NCBI GenBank assembly: GCA_016125455.1
Contig: WGLS01000019.1
Location: 40,369 to 104,368 of the forward strand
Reading direction: 5' to 3'
Source of the DNA: Alphaproteobacteria bacterium
Lineage (GTDB): Bacteria; Pseudomonadota; Alphaproteobacteria; Caulobacterales; Parvularculaceae
DNA: 64,000 nucleotides
Shown here: positions 1-7,556 of the stretch, in pieces
Layout: each line of letters starts with the position of its first letter
How positions within the stretch are numbered: position 1 is the first letter of the stretch
Translations under genes and position numbers: made by a program
The notes under the pieces: generated by a model
The model's input: only the letters and a program-made list of their open reading frames with translations
Database searches by the model: none
What the model was told of the DNA's origin: nothing

Positions 1-1
1 G

Positions 2-1612
2 ATGGTCGGCGCGCCGATCTTCCACGTCAATGGCGACGACCCGGAGGCTGTCGTGCACGCCGCGAAGGTCGCGACCGAATTCCGCCAGCTCTTCGGCGCC
101 GACGTCGTCATCGACATGTTCTGTTATCGCCGGTACGGGCACAATGAAGGCGACGAACCGAGTTTCACGCAACCGCTCATGTACCGGAAGATCAAGGATC
201 ACCCGACCACGAGCGACCTTTATGCGATGCGCCTGAAGGAAGAAGGGATCGTCGACGCAGGTTGGCTCGACGCCGAACGCGACCAGTTCCGGAACTTTCT
301 CGAGGAGGAATTCGATCAGGGATCGAGCTTCCGGCCGAACAAGGCCGACTGGCTCGACGGCCAGTGGTCCGGCTTCTGCCAGCCGCACGACGACGACCGC
401 CGCGGCGAGACCGCCGTTGACGCCGACGTGCTGAAGCGGCTTGGCGAGCAAATCTGTTCCTACCCGAAGAGTTTCAATATTCATCGCACCCTGAAGCGGG
501 TCATCGCGCAGCGCGCGGAAAGCTATCGCGACGGACAGGGCATCGACTGGGCAAGCGCGGAGGCGCTGGCGTTCGGCACGTTGCTGCTGGACGGCTACCA
601 GGTGCGGCTGTCCGGGCAGGACTCCCGTCGCGGCACCTTCTCGCAGCGCCATTCGGTATTTATCGACCAGGAAACGGAAAAGACGTACACCCCGCTTCGT
701 CATATCGACGGCGCGACGGCGTCTTTCGAGGTGCATGACTCGAATCTCTCGGAATTCGCCGTCATGGGCTTCGAATACGGCTATTCGCTCGCGAACCCGC
801 GCGCGCTCGTCCTTTGGGAAGCCCAGTTCGGCGACTTCGCCAACGGCGCGCAGGTGATGATCGATCAGTTCATCTCGTCTGGCGAACGCAAGTGGCTGCG
901 CATGTCGGGCCTCGTCCTCCTGCTGCCGCACGGCTTTGAAGGGCAGGGGCCGGAGCACTCATCCGCGCGGCTTGAACGGTTCCTGCAGATGTGCGCCCAG
1001 GACAATATGCAGGTCGCGAACTGCACCACGCCGGCAAACTATTTCCATATCCTGCGCCGCCAGATGCGGCGAAACTTCCGCAAGCCGCTCGTTATGATGA
1101 CGCCGAAGTCGCTCTTGCGGCACAAGAAGTGCGTCTCGACCATCGAGGAAATGAGCGCAGGATCGTCCTTCCACCGCGTTCTCTGGGACGATGCCGAGTA
1201 TCGCAAGGGCTCGACGGTCGAGATGCGGCCGGACGAAGAGATCAGGCGCGTGGTCATGTGTTCGGGCAAAGTCTATTACGACCTGCTCGAGGCGCGCGAG
1301 CAGCGTGGGATCGACGACGTTTACCTGCTCCGGATCGAGCAATTCTACCCCTATCCGGCGCAATCGATGCTGAAGGAACTGGCGAGGTTCCGGCACGCTG
1401 AAATGATCTGGTGCCAGGAAGAACCGAAGAATATGGGCGGCTGGACCTTTATTGAGCCGAACATCGAATGGACGCTCGACCAGATCGAGGCGACCCATCG
1501 CCGGCCGCGCTATGCCGGCCGCGCCGCCGCGGCGTCGCCAGCGACCGGCCTCATGTCCCGCCACAAGGCCGAGCTTGACGCATTTCTTGAAGAGGCGCTT
1601 GTCGTCGCCTGA
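2..1612 (+). CDS. sucA: 2-oxoglutarate dehydrogenase E1 component, C-terminal part (5' end outside window)
   Basis: This is the thiamine-diphosphate-dependent E1 subunit, which decarboxylates 2-oxoglutarate and passes succinyl groups to the lipoyl arms of SucB in the TCA cycle. About 536 residues are present. They cover the end of the TPP-binding domain (HNEGDEPSFTQP near the start), the transketolase-like pyrimidine domain (EFAVMGFEYGYSLANP) and the C-terminal OGDH domain ending in EEPKNMGG and RPRYAGR. The frame is open at base 2, so the ATG there is internal and not a start. The full family protein is about 950-1000 residues, so about 45 percent lies upstream. The gene ends 63 bases before sucB in the same direction, consistent with a sucAB operon. 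Confidence 0.95.
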   Translation: MVGAPIFHVNGDDPEAVVHAAKVATEFRQLFGADVVIDMFCYRRYGHNEGDEPSFTQPLMYRKIKDHPTTSDLYAMRLKEEGIVDAGWLDAERDQFRNFLEEEFDQGSSFRPNKADWLDGQWSGFCQPHDDDRRGETAVDADVLKRLGEQICSYPKSFNIHRTLKRVIAQRAESYRDGQGIDWASAEALAFGTLLLDGYQVRLSGQDSRRGTFSQRHSVFIDQETEKTYTPLRHIDGATASFEVHDSNLSEFAVMGFEYGYSLANPRALVLWEAQFGDFANGAQVMIDQFISSGERKWLRMSGLVLLLPHGFEGQGPEHSSARLERFLQMCAQDNMQVANCTTPANYFHILRRQMRRNFRKPLVMMTPKSLLRHKKCVSTIEEMSAGSSFHRVLWDDAEYRKGSTVEMRPDEEIRRVVMCSGKVYYDLLEAREQRGIDDVYLLRIEQFYPYPAQSMLKELARFRHAEMIWCQEEPKNMGGWTFIEPNIEWTLDQIEATHRRPRYAGRAAAASPATGLMSRHKAELDAFLEEALVVA

Positions 1613-1675
1613 TACGCATTCCGTCGATGCGGACGTCAATCCGCAATCTGACGATAACGGAGAACCAACGCAGCC

Positions 1676-3211
1676 ATGGCTACCGAAATCCGCGTGCCCG
1701 CCCTCGGCGAATCCGTCACCGAAGCGACGATCGCTCGCTGGCTAAAGAACGTCGGCGACAAGGTGTCGGCGGACGAGCCGATTGTCGAGCTCGAGACGGA
1801 CAAGGTGTCGGTTGAGGCGCCCGCTCCGGCGGCTGGCGTCCTGACGGCGATCTCCGCGCAGGAAGGGGATACAGTTGAGGTGAACGCCCTGCTCGGCACC
1901 ATAGACGACGCCGGCGCGGCGGCGGCGAACGGCGCCTCGAACGGGGCGGCCGGCAGCGCCTCAAACGAGGATGCCAAGGGCGCGGTCGCGGCGCCGGCTG
2001 CAAAGGGCGCCGCCGGCGAGATGATCGAAGTCGTCGTGCCGGAAGGCGGCGAAAGCGTGACAGAAGCGGACATCGGCGAATGGCTGAAAAAGGTCGGCGA
2101 CGCGGTAAAGCGCGATGAGGCGATCGTTTCCCTCGAGACGGACAAGGCGGCCATGGACGTGGTTGCGCCGGCCGACGGCGTGATCCGTGAACTGAAGGGC
2201 GCGGAAGGCGATACGGTCCCTGTCGGGGCCGTTCTTGCCATCATCGAGGTGGGCGCCGCTGCGGCCGCAACCGGCGAAAACCAGCCGACCCCGCGCGATG
2301 TCGCCAAAAAAGGACGCGAACCTGCGGCGACGAATGGGGACAGGCCTCTTTCGCCGGCGCCGCGCCGCGTCGTCGCGGAAAGCGGCCTCGACGCAGCGGG
2401 CATCGCCGGCACCGGCAAGGATGGCCGCGTGACAAAGGGCGACGCCCTTGCGGCCGCCGCCGCGGTGCCCAGGGCGGTCCGCGCGCCGGCCGAAGCTCCG
2501 CGGGCGCCAGGCGAACGCGAAGAGCGGGTCAAGATGTCACGCCTGCGCCAGACGATCGCCCGCCGCCTGAAGGAAGCCCAGGACACGGCGGCGATGCTGA
2601 CGACGTTCAATGACGTCGACATGGGCGCGGTCATGGACCTGCGCAAACAGTACAAGGACCTTTTCGAGAGGAAGCACGGCGTAAAGCTCGGCTTTATGGG
2701 CTTCTTCGTGAAAGCGTGCGTGCACGCGCTGAAAGAGCTGCCCGACGTCAACGCTGAAATTGACGGGACCGACGTCATCTACAAGAACCATTACGACATC
2801 GGCATCGCGGTCGGCACGGAGAAAGGCCTAGTCGTGCCGGTCGTGCGAGACGCCGACCTGAAGTCGATCGCCGAGATCGAAGCGGAAATCACCGATTACG
2901 GTCGACGCGCCCGCGCGGGCGACCTGAAGATCGAGGAGATGCAGGGGGGCACGTTCTCGATCACGAACGGCGGCGTCTATGGATCGCTGATGTCCACGCC
3001 AATTCTCAATCCGCCGCAGTCCGGCATTCTCGGCATGCACCGGATCGAGGAGCGGCCCGTCGCGATCAACGGCCAGGTGGTCATCCGTCCAATGATGTAT
3101 CTTGCGTTGTCCTATGACCACAGGATCGTGGACGGCAAAGGCGCGGTGACCTTCCTCGTTCGGGTCAAGGAAAATCTCGAAGATCCCCAGCGGCTCCTGC
3201 TGGACCTCTAG
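1676..3211 (+). CDS. sucB: Dihydrolipoyllysine succinyltransferase (E2 of 2-oxoglutarate dehydrogenase) with two lipoyl domains
   Basis: This is the E2 core of the 2-oxoglutarate dehydrogenase complex; it transfers succinyl from lipoyl-lysine to CoA. Two lipoyl domains are visible: residues 1-77 with the lipoylated lysine in ETDKVSVE (Lys43), and about 114-192 with ETDKAAMD (Lys157). An Ala/Gly/Asn-rich linker joins them. A peripheral-subunit-binding domain follows (about 225-262, [17 protein letters not shown]), then the catalytic acyltransferase domain with YDHRIVDG near the C terminus (His482, Asp486). At 511 residues it is about 100 longer than the usual single-lipoyl proteobacterial SucB. 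Placement after sucA and before lpdA supports succinyl rather than acetyl specificity. Confidence 0.95.
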   Translation: MATEIRVPALGESVTEATIARWLKNVGDKVSADEPIVELETDKVSVEAPAPAAGVLTAISAQEGDTVEVNALLGTIDDAGAAAANGASNGAAGSASNEDAKGAVAAPAAKGAAGEMIEVVVPEGGESVTEADIGEWLKKVGDAVKRDEAIVSLETDKAAMDVVAPADGVIRELKGAEGDTVPVGAVLAIIEVGAAAAATGENQPTPRDVAKKGREPAATNGDRPLSPAPRRVVAESGLDAAGIAGTGKDGRVTKGDALAAAAAVPRAVRAPAEAPRAPGEREERVKMSRLRQTIARRLKEAQDTAAMLTTFNDVDMGAVMDLRKQYKDLFERKHGVKLGFMGFFVKACVHALKELPDVNAEIDGTDVIYKNHYDIGIAVGTEKGLVVPVVRDADLKSIAEIEAEITDYGRRARAGDLKIEEMQGGTFSITNGGVYGSLMSTPILNPPQSGILGMHRIEERPVAINGQVVIRPMMYLALSYDHRIVDGKGAVTFLVRVKENLEDPQRLLLDL

Positions 3212-3250
3212 GACCACGGGACCTGCGCCCGAAGGCGACGAGGCGAGCCT

Positions 3251-3964
3251 TCAGCTGCGCCGGAAAAGGCGACGGGCGATGGTGGCGCCGTCGCGCACGA
3301 TCGGCGTGCGGTCGAACCATCTGCCGCCTTCGAAAATGTCGGATCGCGAGGATCGCTGATCGCCTATCTTCGGCGCCGCAAGCCAACATGACAGGTCCGG
3401 ATTGTCCTTGCGGAACCAGCAATAGGCGCCATCGACGTGCATCGGCCCGCCTTGCGGCGATCCCGCCGGACGCGCGAGCATCGCCGCGAGATAGTCGCGG
3501 GCGCGGGCGATCGCGCCGCCCCGAAAGACAATGAAATGAGACGTACGGAACCCTTCGGTCGGGGCGATCCTGACGATTGGCCGCGCCGCGTCCGGCGTCG
3601 GGCGGATATCTTCATAGCCGCCATAGAAAATATCCCAGTCGACGTCGCGCAGGGCGCGCGCGATCCCGGCTGACCGGGTCTGGAAGTCCGGCGGGAATCC
3701 AAGGTCGTCCTCGAACACTGCGACTGCGTCGAGGCCGCGGCGCGCCGCTTCGCCGAGAACGCCGAGATGGCTCATGAAACAGCCGCGTGCGCCAATCGAC
3801 GGAAAATCGCCAGCGTCATCCGGGCGGACCGCGTCGAAGAACTCGACGCGCGCGTCATCGACCGACCGACCGGCCTTCTTCAGTTCGCGCGCCATCTCTG
3901 CGCGCCTGTCCGCCCTGGTCGGCAGGCTGATGATGAACGCGTGGTCGAAAAGGTCGAAAAACAT
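3251..3964 (-). CDS. Glycosyltransferase family 25 (LPS biosynthesis type)
   Basis: The protein begins MFFDLFDHAFIISLPTRADRR, the usual opening of GT25 proteins, which add sugars to lipooligosaccharide or collagen-like acceptors. FFDAVRP, GARGCFMSHLGVL and VAVFEDDLGF (a DxD-like acidic motif) match the family core, and it is short at about 237 residues. Upstream in-frame starts exist (ATG at 3991, TTG at 4051), but homology to the family opening begins at 3964. The gene lies on the opposite strand between sucB and lpdA, so it interrupts the E1-E2-E3 transcription unit. The acceptor and sugar cannot be read from the sequence. The family call is firm and the start is less so. Confidence 0.8.
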   Translation of the reverse strand: MFFDLFDHAFIISLPTRADRRAEMARELKKAGRSVDDARVEFFDAVRPDDAGDFPSIGARGCFMSHLGVLGEAARRGLDAVAVFEDDLGFPPDFQTRSAGIARALRDVDWDIFYGGYEDIRPTPDAARPIVRIAPTEGFRTSHFIVFRGGAIARARDYLAAMLARPAGSPQGGPMHVDGAYCWFRKDNPDLSCWLAAPKIGDQRSSRSDIFEGGRWFDRTPIVRDGATIARRLFRRS

Positions 3965-4126
3965 GCCGGCAGTCCGAAGCCTTCCTTGCATTGGCTTTGC
4001 GCTGGACGCCCGCGGGATTTCCGGTTCTTGAAGGTGTCGCGCGATCGCCAAGTTATGTAGAGGGAGCGTTAGGAATTCGCAAAGGTTGAGGGCGGATAGC
4101 CGCCGTCAGAGAGGAAGACGGACGAC

Positions 4127-5527
4127 ATGTACGACGTGGTCATCATCGGCGCCGGACCGGGCGGTTACAACGCGGCGATCCGAGCCGGACAGCTCGGCCT
4201 GAAGGCCGCCATCATCGAAAAGCGGGATACGAAAAAGCTCGGCGGCACTTGCCTCAATGTCGGCTGCATTCCTTCAAAGGCGCTGCTGCACGCCTCGGAA
4301 CTCTATGAGGCCGCCCTGAAGAACTTTGACCAGCTTGGCATCCGGACGGGCGGCGTCTCGCTCGACCTCAAGACCATGCTCTCCCAGAAGGACGACGCCG
4401 TTGACGGCCTCACCAAGGGCGTCGAATTCCTGATGAAGAAGAACAAGGTTGAGACTGTTCTGGGGGCCGGCGAGATCGTCGCGCCCGGCAAGGTGCGGGT
4501 CACCGCCGCGGACGGTTCGACGACGGAGCTTGAGACCCGCAACATCGTCATTGCGACCGGGTCGGAAGTAACGCCGCTGCCCGGCGTTGAGATCGACGAA
4601 AAACGGATTATTTCCTCAACGGGCGCGCTCGACATTCCGGAAGTGCCGGGCCATCTCGTGATCGTCGGCGGCGGCGTCATAGGCCTTGAGCTCGGCTCGG
4701 TCTGGCGTCGTCTCGGCGCAAAAGTCACCGTCGTTGAGTTCCTTGACCGCATCCTGCCGACAATGGACGGCGAGGTAGCGAAACAGTTTCAGCGCATCCT
4801 GAAGAAACAGGGCGTCGACTTCAGGCTGTCGGCGAAGGTTACGAGCGTCGCAACAAAAAAATCCGGAGTCGCCGTCACGATCGAACCTGCCGCGGGCGGG
4901 GCGTCCGAAGCCATCGAGGCGACGCACGTCCTCGTCGCGATCGGACGTCGTCCGTATACGGTTGGACTTGGTCTTGAAGCCGTGGGCGTCGCAACCGACA
5001 AGCGGGGCTTTATCGTGACCGATCGCTTCAGGACGAACGTCAAAGGCGTCTGGGCGATTGGCGACTGCGTCCACGGCCCGATGCTCGCCCACAAGGCCGA
5101 AGATGACGGCGTCGCCTGCATCGAGCTTATGGCGGGCAAGGCCGGACACGTGAATTATGACGCCGTGCCAAGCGTCGTCTACACCTATCCGGAAGTGGCG
5201 TCGGTCGGCAAAACCGAGGAGCAACTGAAGGAGGCGGGCGTCGCCTACAAGGTCGGCAAATTTCCGTTTTCGGCGAACAGCCGCGCCAAGACCAATCACG
5301 AGACGGATGGTTTCGTGAAGATCCTCGCCGACGCCGGATCCGACCTCTTGCTTGGCTGCCATATTGTCGGCGTCGGGGCCGGCGAATTGATCGCCGAAGC
5401 GGTAAGCGTGATCGAATTCGGCGGATCTTCCGAAGATATTGCGCGCACCTGCCACGCCCACCCGACGAGGTCAGAAGCGGTCCGCCAGGCGGCGATGGGC
5501 GTCGAAGGTTGGACCATGCAGGCGTGA
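4127..5527 (+). CDS. lpdA: Dihydrolipoyl dehydrogenase (E3)
   Basis: This FAD flavoprotein reoxidises dihydrolipoyl groups on E2 with NAD+. The N-terminal FAD motif GAGPGGYNAAIRAGQLG, the redox-active disulfide in GGTCLNVGCIPSKALLH, the NAD-binding GGGVIGLELGSVWRRLG, the second FAD segment WAIGDCVHGPMLAHKAE and the C-terminal active-site HAHPTRSEA are all present. Its 466 residues are normal for the family. An AG-rich ribosome site (GAGGAAGACGG) precedes ATG 4127. Association with sucAB suggests it serves the 2-oxoglutarate dehydrogenase complex, although E3 is often shared with pyruvate dehydrogenase and glycine cleavage. Confidence 0.96.
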   Translation: MYDVVIIGAGPGGYNAAIRAGQLGLKAAIIEKRDTKKLGGTCLNVGCIPSKALLHASELYEAALKNFDQLGIRTGGVSLDLKTMLSQKDDAVDGLTKGVEFLMKKNKVETVLGAGEIVAPGKVRVTAADGSTTELETRNIVIATGSEVTPLPGVEIDEKRIISSTGALDIPEVPGHLVIVGGGVIGLELGSVWRRLGAKVTVVEFLDRILPTMDGEVAKQFQRILKKQGVDFRLSAKVTSVATKKSGVAVTIEPAAGGASEAIEATHVLVAIGRRPYTVGLGLEAVGVATDKRGFIVTDRFRTNVKGVWAIGDCVHGPMLAHKAEDDGVACIELMAGKAGHVNYDAVPSVVYTYPEVASVGKTEEQLKEAGVAYKVGKFPFSANSRAKTNHETDGFVKILADAGSDLLLGCHIVGVGAGELIAEAVSVIEFGGSSEDIARTCHAHPTRSEAVRQAAMGVEGWTMQA

Positions 5528-5533
5528 CGCCAA

Positions 5534-5914
5534 TCAGTCGTAGCTGACGACCTCGTATTCGATGCCGTCCGCATCGAGAAAATAAAACCGCCGGCCCGGC
5601 GCGTAAGACCCGTGGTTCATCGGCGTCAGTCCGGCGGCCTTCGTTCTTGCCTCGACCGCGTCGAGGTCGCCGACGACGACGCCGACATGGTTAAGGGAGG
5701 CGAGCCGCTCGGGCGCGCGGCCGCCATCGCCTGGCCCGCCTGCCGGCGAATAGATCGCGACATAGTCGTCGTCCGATCCAACGTGTACGGTTCGGCCCCC
5801 ATTCAGCGCGGGGCCGGACCAGCGGATCGTCCATCCGAATACGTCGCAAAGCATCTGCGCGGTCGCGTCCGGATCGCTCGTCGTGAAGTTCACGTGTTCA
5901 AGCCGTGCCGTCAT
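5534..5914 (-). CDS. VOC/glyoxalase-family protein
   Basis: This is a single vicinal-oxygen-chelate domain protein of about 126 residues. It opens with MTARLEHVNFTTSDPDATAQML and ends with GRRFYFLDADGIEYEVVSYD, the paired beta-alpha-beta-beta-beta pattern of glyoxalase/bleomycin-resistance proteins. Candidate metal ligands are His in LEHVNF, His in LNHVGVV and the final Glu in EYEVV. ATG 5914 is preferred because AAGGAG sits about nine bases upstream. An in-frame ATG at 5956 overlaps the stop of the preceding small ORF and would add 14 residues. The gene lies downstream of a promoter carrying a perfect SoxR box, so a redox-stress or electrophile-detoxification role is inferred. The substrate is unknown. 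Confidence 0.8.
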   Translation of the reverse strand: MTARLEHVNFTTSDPDATAQMLCDVFGWTIRWSGPALNGGRTVHVGSDDDYVAIYSPAGGPGDGGRAPERLASLNHVGVVVGDLDAVEARTKAAGLTPMNHGSYAPGRRFYFLDADGIEYEVVSYD

Positions 5915-5955
5915 TTCTTCCATCTCCTTCATGTGGCGTCGTCTTGCGCCGGTCA

Positions 5956-6144
5956 TCAGTTGGCGACGAGCCGAGACGGCGCTCTATGGGGCCACTTGTC
6001 CGATGACGCATCGAAATCCGCGGCATGGCAGCTGTAGGCGTCCGCCCGCCAGCGGTCGCCCCATCGGATCTCACTCAGATAGTTCCGCGCCAATGCCGCC
6101 GGTCCGTCGCGAACGCACGTCGCCTCGGATTGGTCTTTTGTCAT
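5956..6144 (-). CDS. Small hypothetical protein, first gene behind the SoxR box
   Basis: This 62-residue ORF opens MTKDQSEATCVRDGPAALAR and is Asp/Arg/Trp rich, with no domain I recognise. Its ATG has a good ribosome site (ACGGAG, eight bases upstream). Its TGA overlaps an in-frame ATG of the VOC gene (ATGA), which suggests translational coupling. It lies about 50 bases downstream of the predicted start of the SoxR-box promoter on this strand. Those three points argue for a real gene, but no homology can be claimed. Confidence 0.45.
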   Translation of the reverse strand: MTKDQSEATCVRDGPAALARNYLSEIRWGDRWRADAYSCHAADFDASSDKWPHRAPSRLVAN

Positions 6145-6199
6145 GCCGGGAACTCCGTTTCCTGCAGCCGCGGGGTACGCGCGCGGCCAGCGCTTGAGG

Positions 6200-6230
6200 A
6201 AGATGCGTCCTCAAGTTAACTTGAGGTCAA
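6200..6230 (-). promoter_or_regulatory. SoxR box inside a 19-bp-spacer promoter
   Basis: Bases 6209-6226 read CCTCAAGTTAACTTGAGG, a perfect 18-bp palindrome equal to the known SoxR operator. On the minus strand a -35-like TTGACC (6230-6225) and a -10-like CATCTT (6205-6200) flank it with a 19-bp spacer. MerR-family activators, SoxR included, act on such over-long spacers. The orientation drives the small ORF at 6144 and the VOC gene. The box also lies just upstream of soxR, so autoregulation is likely. Confidence 0.85.
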
Positions 6231-6251
6231 TAGGCTGGAGGGAAATTTTTC

Positions 6252-6734
6252 ATGCCGACCCAGGGGACGGACGAAACGATTTCAATCGGCAATCTTGCGG
6301 CGCGAACCGGGGTCGCGGTATCGGCGCTGAGATTTTATGAAGAACGCGGCCTCGTGCGCCCGGTCCGCGACGGCGGCGGCCGGCGGCGTTTCCGTCGGTC
6401 GGACGTGCGGCGAGTATCGTTTGTCATTGCCGCCCAGCGTCTCGGTTTCGCGCTCAGCGAGATCGAGGCGCAGCTGGCGGCGCTCCCCAACGGCCGCACG
6501 CCGACGGTGCGGGACTGGGAAAGAATCGCGGCCGGCTTTCGCGCCGATATCAACGAGCGGATCGACCGGCTCGTCGACCTTCGCGACCGCCTTGCCTCCT
6601 GCATCGGCTGCGGCTGTCTCTCGCTGAAAAAATGCGCCCTCTACAATCCGCAGGACGCCGCTGGCGAGAAAGGCCCGGGGCCTCGATTTCTGCTCGGCGA
6701 GCGAGGCATGCCGGCCGGCGAAGGCGACCCCTGA
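6252..6734 (+). CDS. soxR: Redox-sensitive transcriptional activator SoxR
   Basis: This is a MerR-family regulator that senses redox-cycling compounds through a [2Fe-2S] cluster. The N-terminal winged helix-turn-helix (ISIGNLAARTGVAVSALRFY) is followed by a dimerisation helix. The cluster motif CIGCGCLSLKKC has cysteines 117, 120, 122 and 128, the exact CX2CXCX5C of SoxR. Its 160 residues are normal. GGAGGG lies ten bases before ATG 6252. No soxS is visible, as expected outside enterics, where SoxR activates its targets directly. The only visible target is the divergent unit next to it. Confidence 0.95.
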   Translation: MPTQGTDETISIGNLAARTGVAVSALRFYEERGLVRPVRDGGGRRRFRRSDVRRVSFVIAAQRLGFALSEIEAQLAALPNGRTPTVRDWERIAAGFRADINERIDRLVDLRDRLASCIGCGCLSLKKCALYNPQDAAGEKGPGPRFLLGERGMPAGEGDP

Positions 6735-6802
6735 GACGAAGCGATTCGCGCTTCCGCCGGATGCGGCGTAGAAGCGACGAAAGCGGAGGCGCGGAGGGGC
6801 GT

Positions 6803-7129
6803 ATGACGATCTTGCGATTGCTGATGGTGGCGACGATCTATTCGGTCATCATTCTCGAAGTATATTCCGGTGTCATTCGCGGCCCGCTTTGGTGGATCAT
6901 TCCCGGCGTGCTGGTGATTTCTCTGGTTGGCGCGCTGGTCGTATTCGGCGATCAGGTTGCCCCGATTGCGGGCGGCGCCGGCGCGCCGCCGAGCCTTGGG
7001 CGCTGGATCCTGATCGTCATTGCGGCCGTAATGATGGCGGGCTTCGCCTATTATTTCGGGCGCGAGGTCATTCCCGACCTGCTGACGAACACGCCGATGG
7101 ACGAGGTCCTGAAGGGCCCTGGCGAGTAA
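6803..7129 (+). CDS. Small membrane protein, unknown function
   Basis: This is a 108-residue protein starting MTILRLLMVATIYSVIILEVY, behind a GGAGGGG ribosome site. Three hydrophobic segments are visible: about residues 4-20, 28-46 and 68-85. A small Gly/Ala-rich loop precedes the third, and a short polar C terminus ends the protein. I do not recognise the family. The next gene starts nine bases downstream in the same direction, so the two small membrane proteins are probably co-transcribed. Location is inner membrane by inference. Confidence 0.6.
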   Translation: MTILRLLMVATIYSVIILEVYSGVIRGPLWWIIPGVLVISLVGALVVFGDQVAPIAGGAGAPPSLGRWILIVIAAVMMAGFAYYFGREVIPDLLTNTPMDEVLKGPGE

Positions 7130-7137
7130 GGCCGGCC

Positions 7138-7395
7138 ATGGCGATCACCGCGCCCGACCTGATCGGGCTGCTGGGCGCGGCGCTGATCGTCGTCGCCTAT
7201 GCCGCCTCCCAGGCTGACAGGCTCGATACGCGTGGCGTCGCCTATTCGGCCATGAACCTCGCCGGCGCGGCGGCGATTCTCGTTTCGCTCGCCTTTGCGT
7301 TCAACCTTGCGTCATTCGCGATCGAACTCGTCTGGCTTGTCGTCAGCGTCTATGGACTGTTCCGGGCGGTCCGTCGGCGGGATGGCGGTGACTAG
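7138..7395 (+). CDS. CBU_0592-type small integral membrane protein
   Basis: This 85-residue hydrophobic protein has LIGLLGAALIVVAYAASQ at the start, a central AMNLAGAAAILVSLAFAF and a third segment FAIELVWLVVSVYGLFRAV, ending in a basic tail. The order GxLLIVxAY, then NxxGA, then ExxWxxxSxYGLxR, resembles the CBU_0592 family of uncharacterised membrane proteins. ATG 7138 follows the preceding stop by nine bases. No biochemical function is known for the family. Confidence 0.7.
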   Translation: MAITAPDLIGLLGAALIVVAYAASQADRLDTRGVAYSAMNLAGAAAILVSLAFAFNLASFAIELVWLVVSVYGLFRAVRRRDGGD

Positions 7396-7556
7396 GTCCT
7401 TGATCTCACTCGCCAAAGCGGCGGAGAAGGCGCCTGAAGGGCTGGATTCGGCGCCTTATTGACGCCAAAGTCCCGGCTTTGTTGCAAGTTGGTTGCGCGA
7501 GCGGCCGCAGCTCGCGACGGGCCGAGGGGCGCCCGCGCCGCTCGAGTGGAGGTTCC

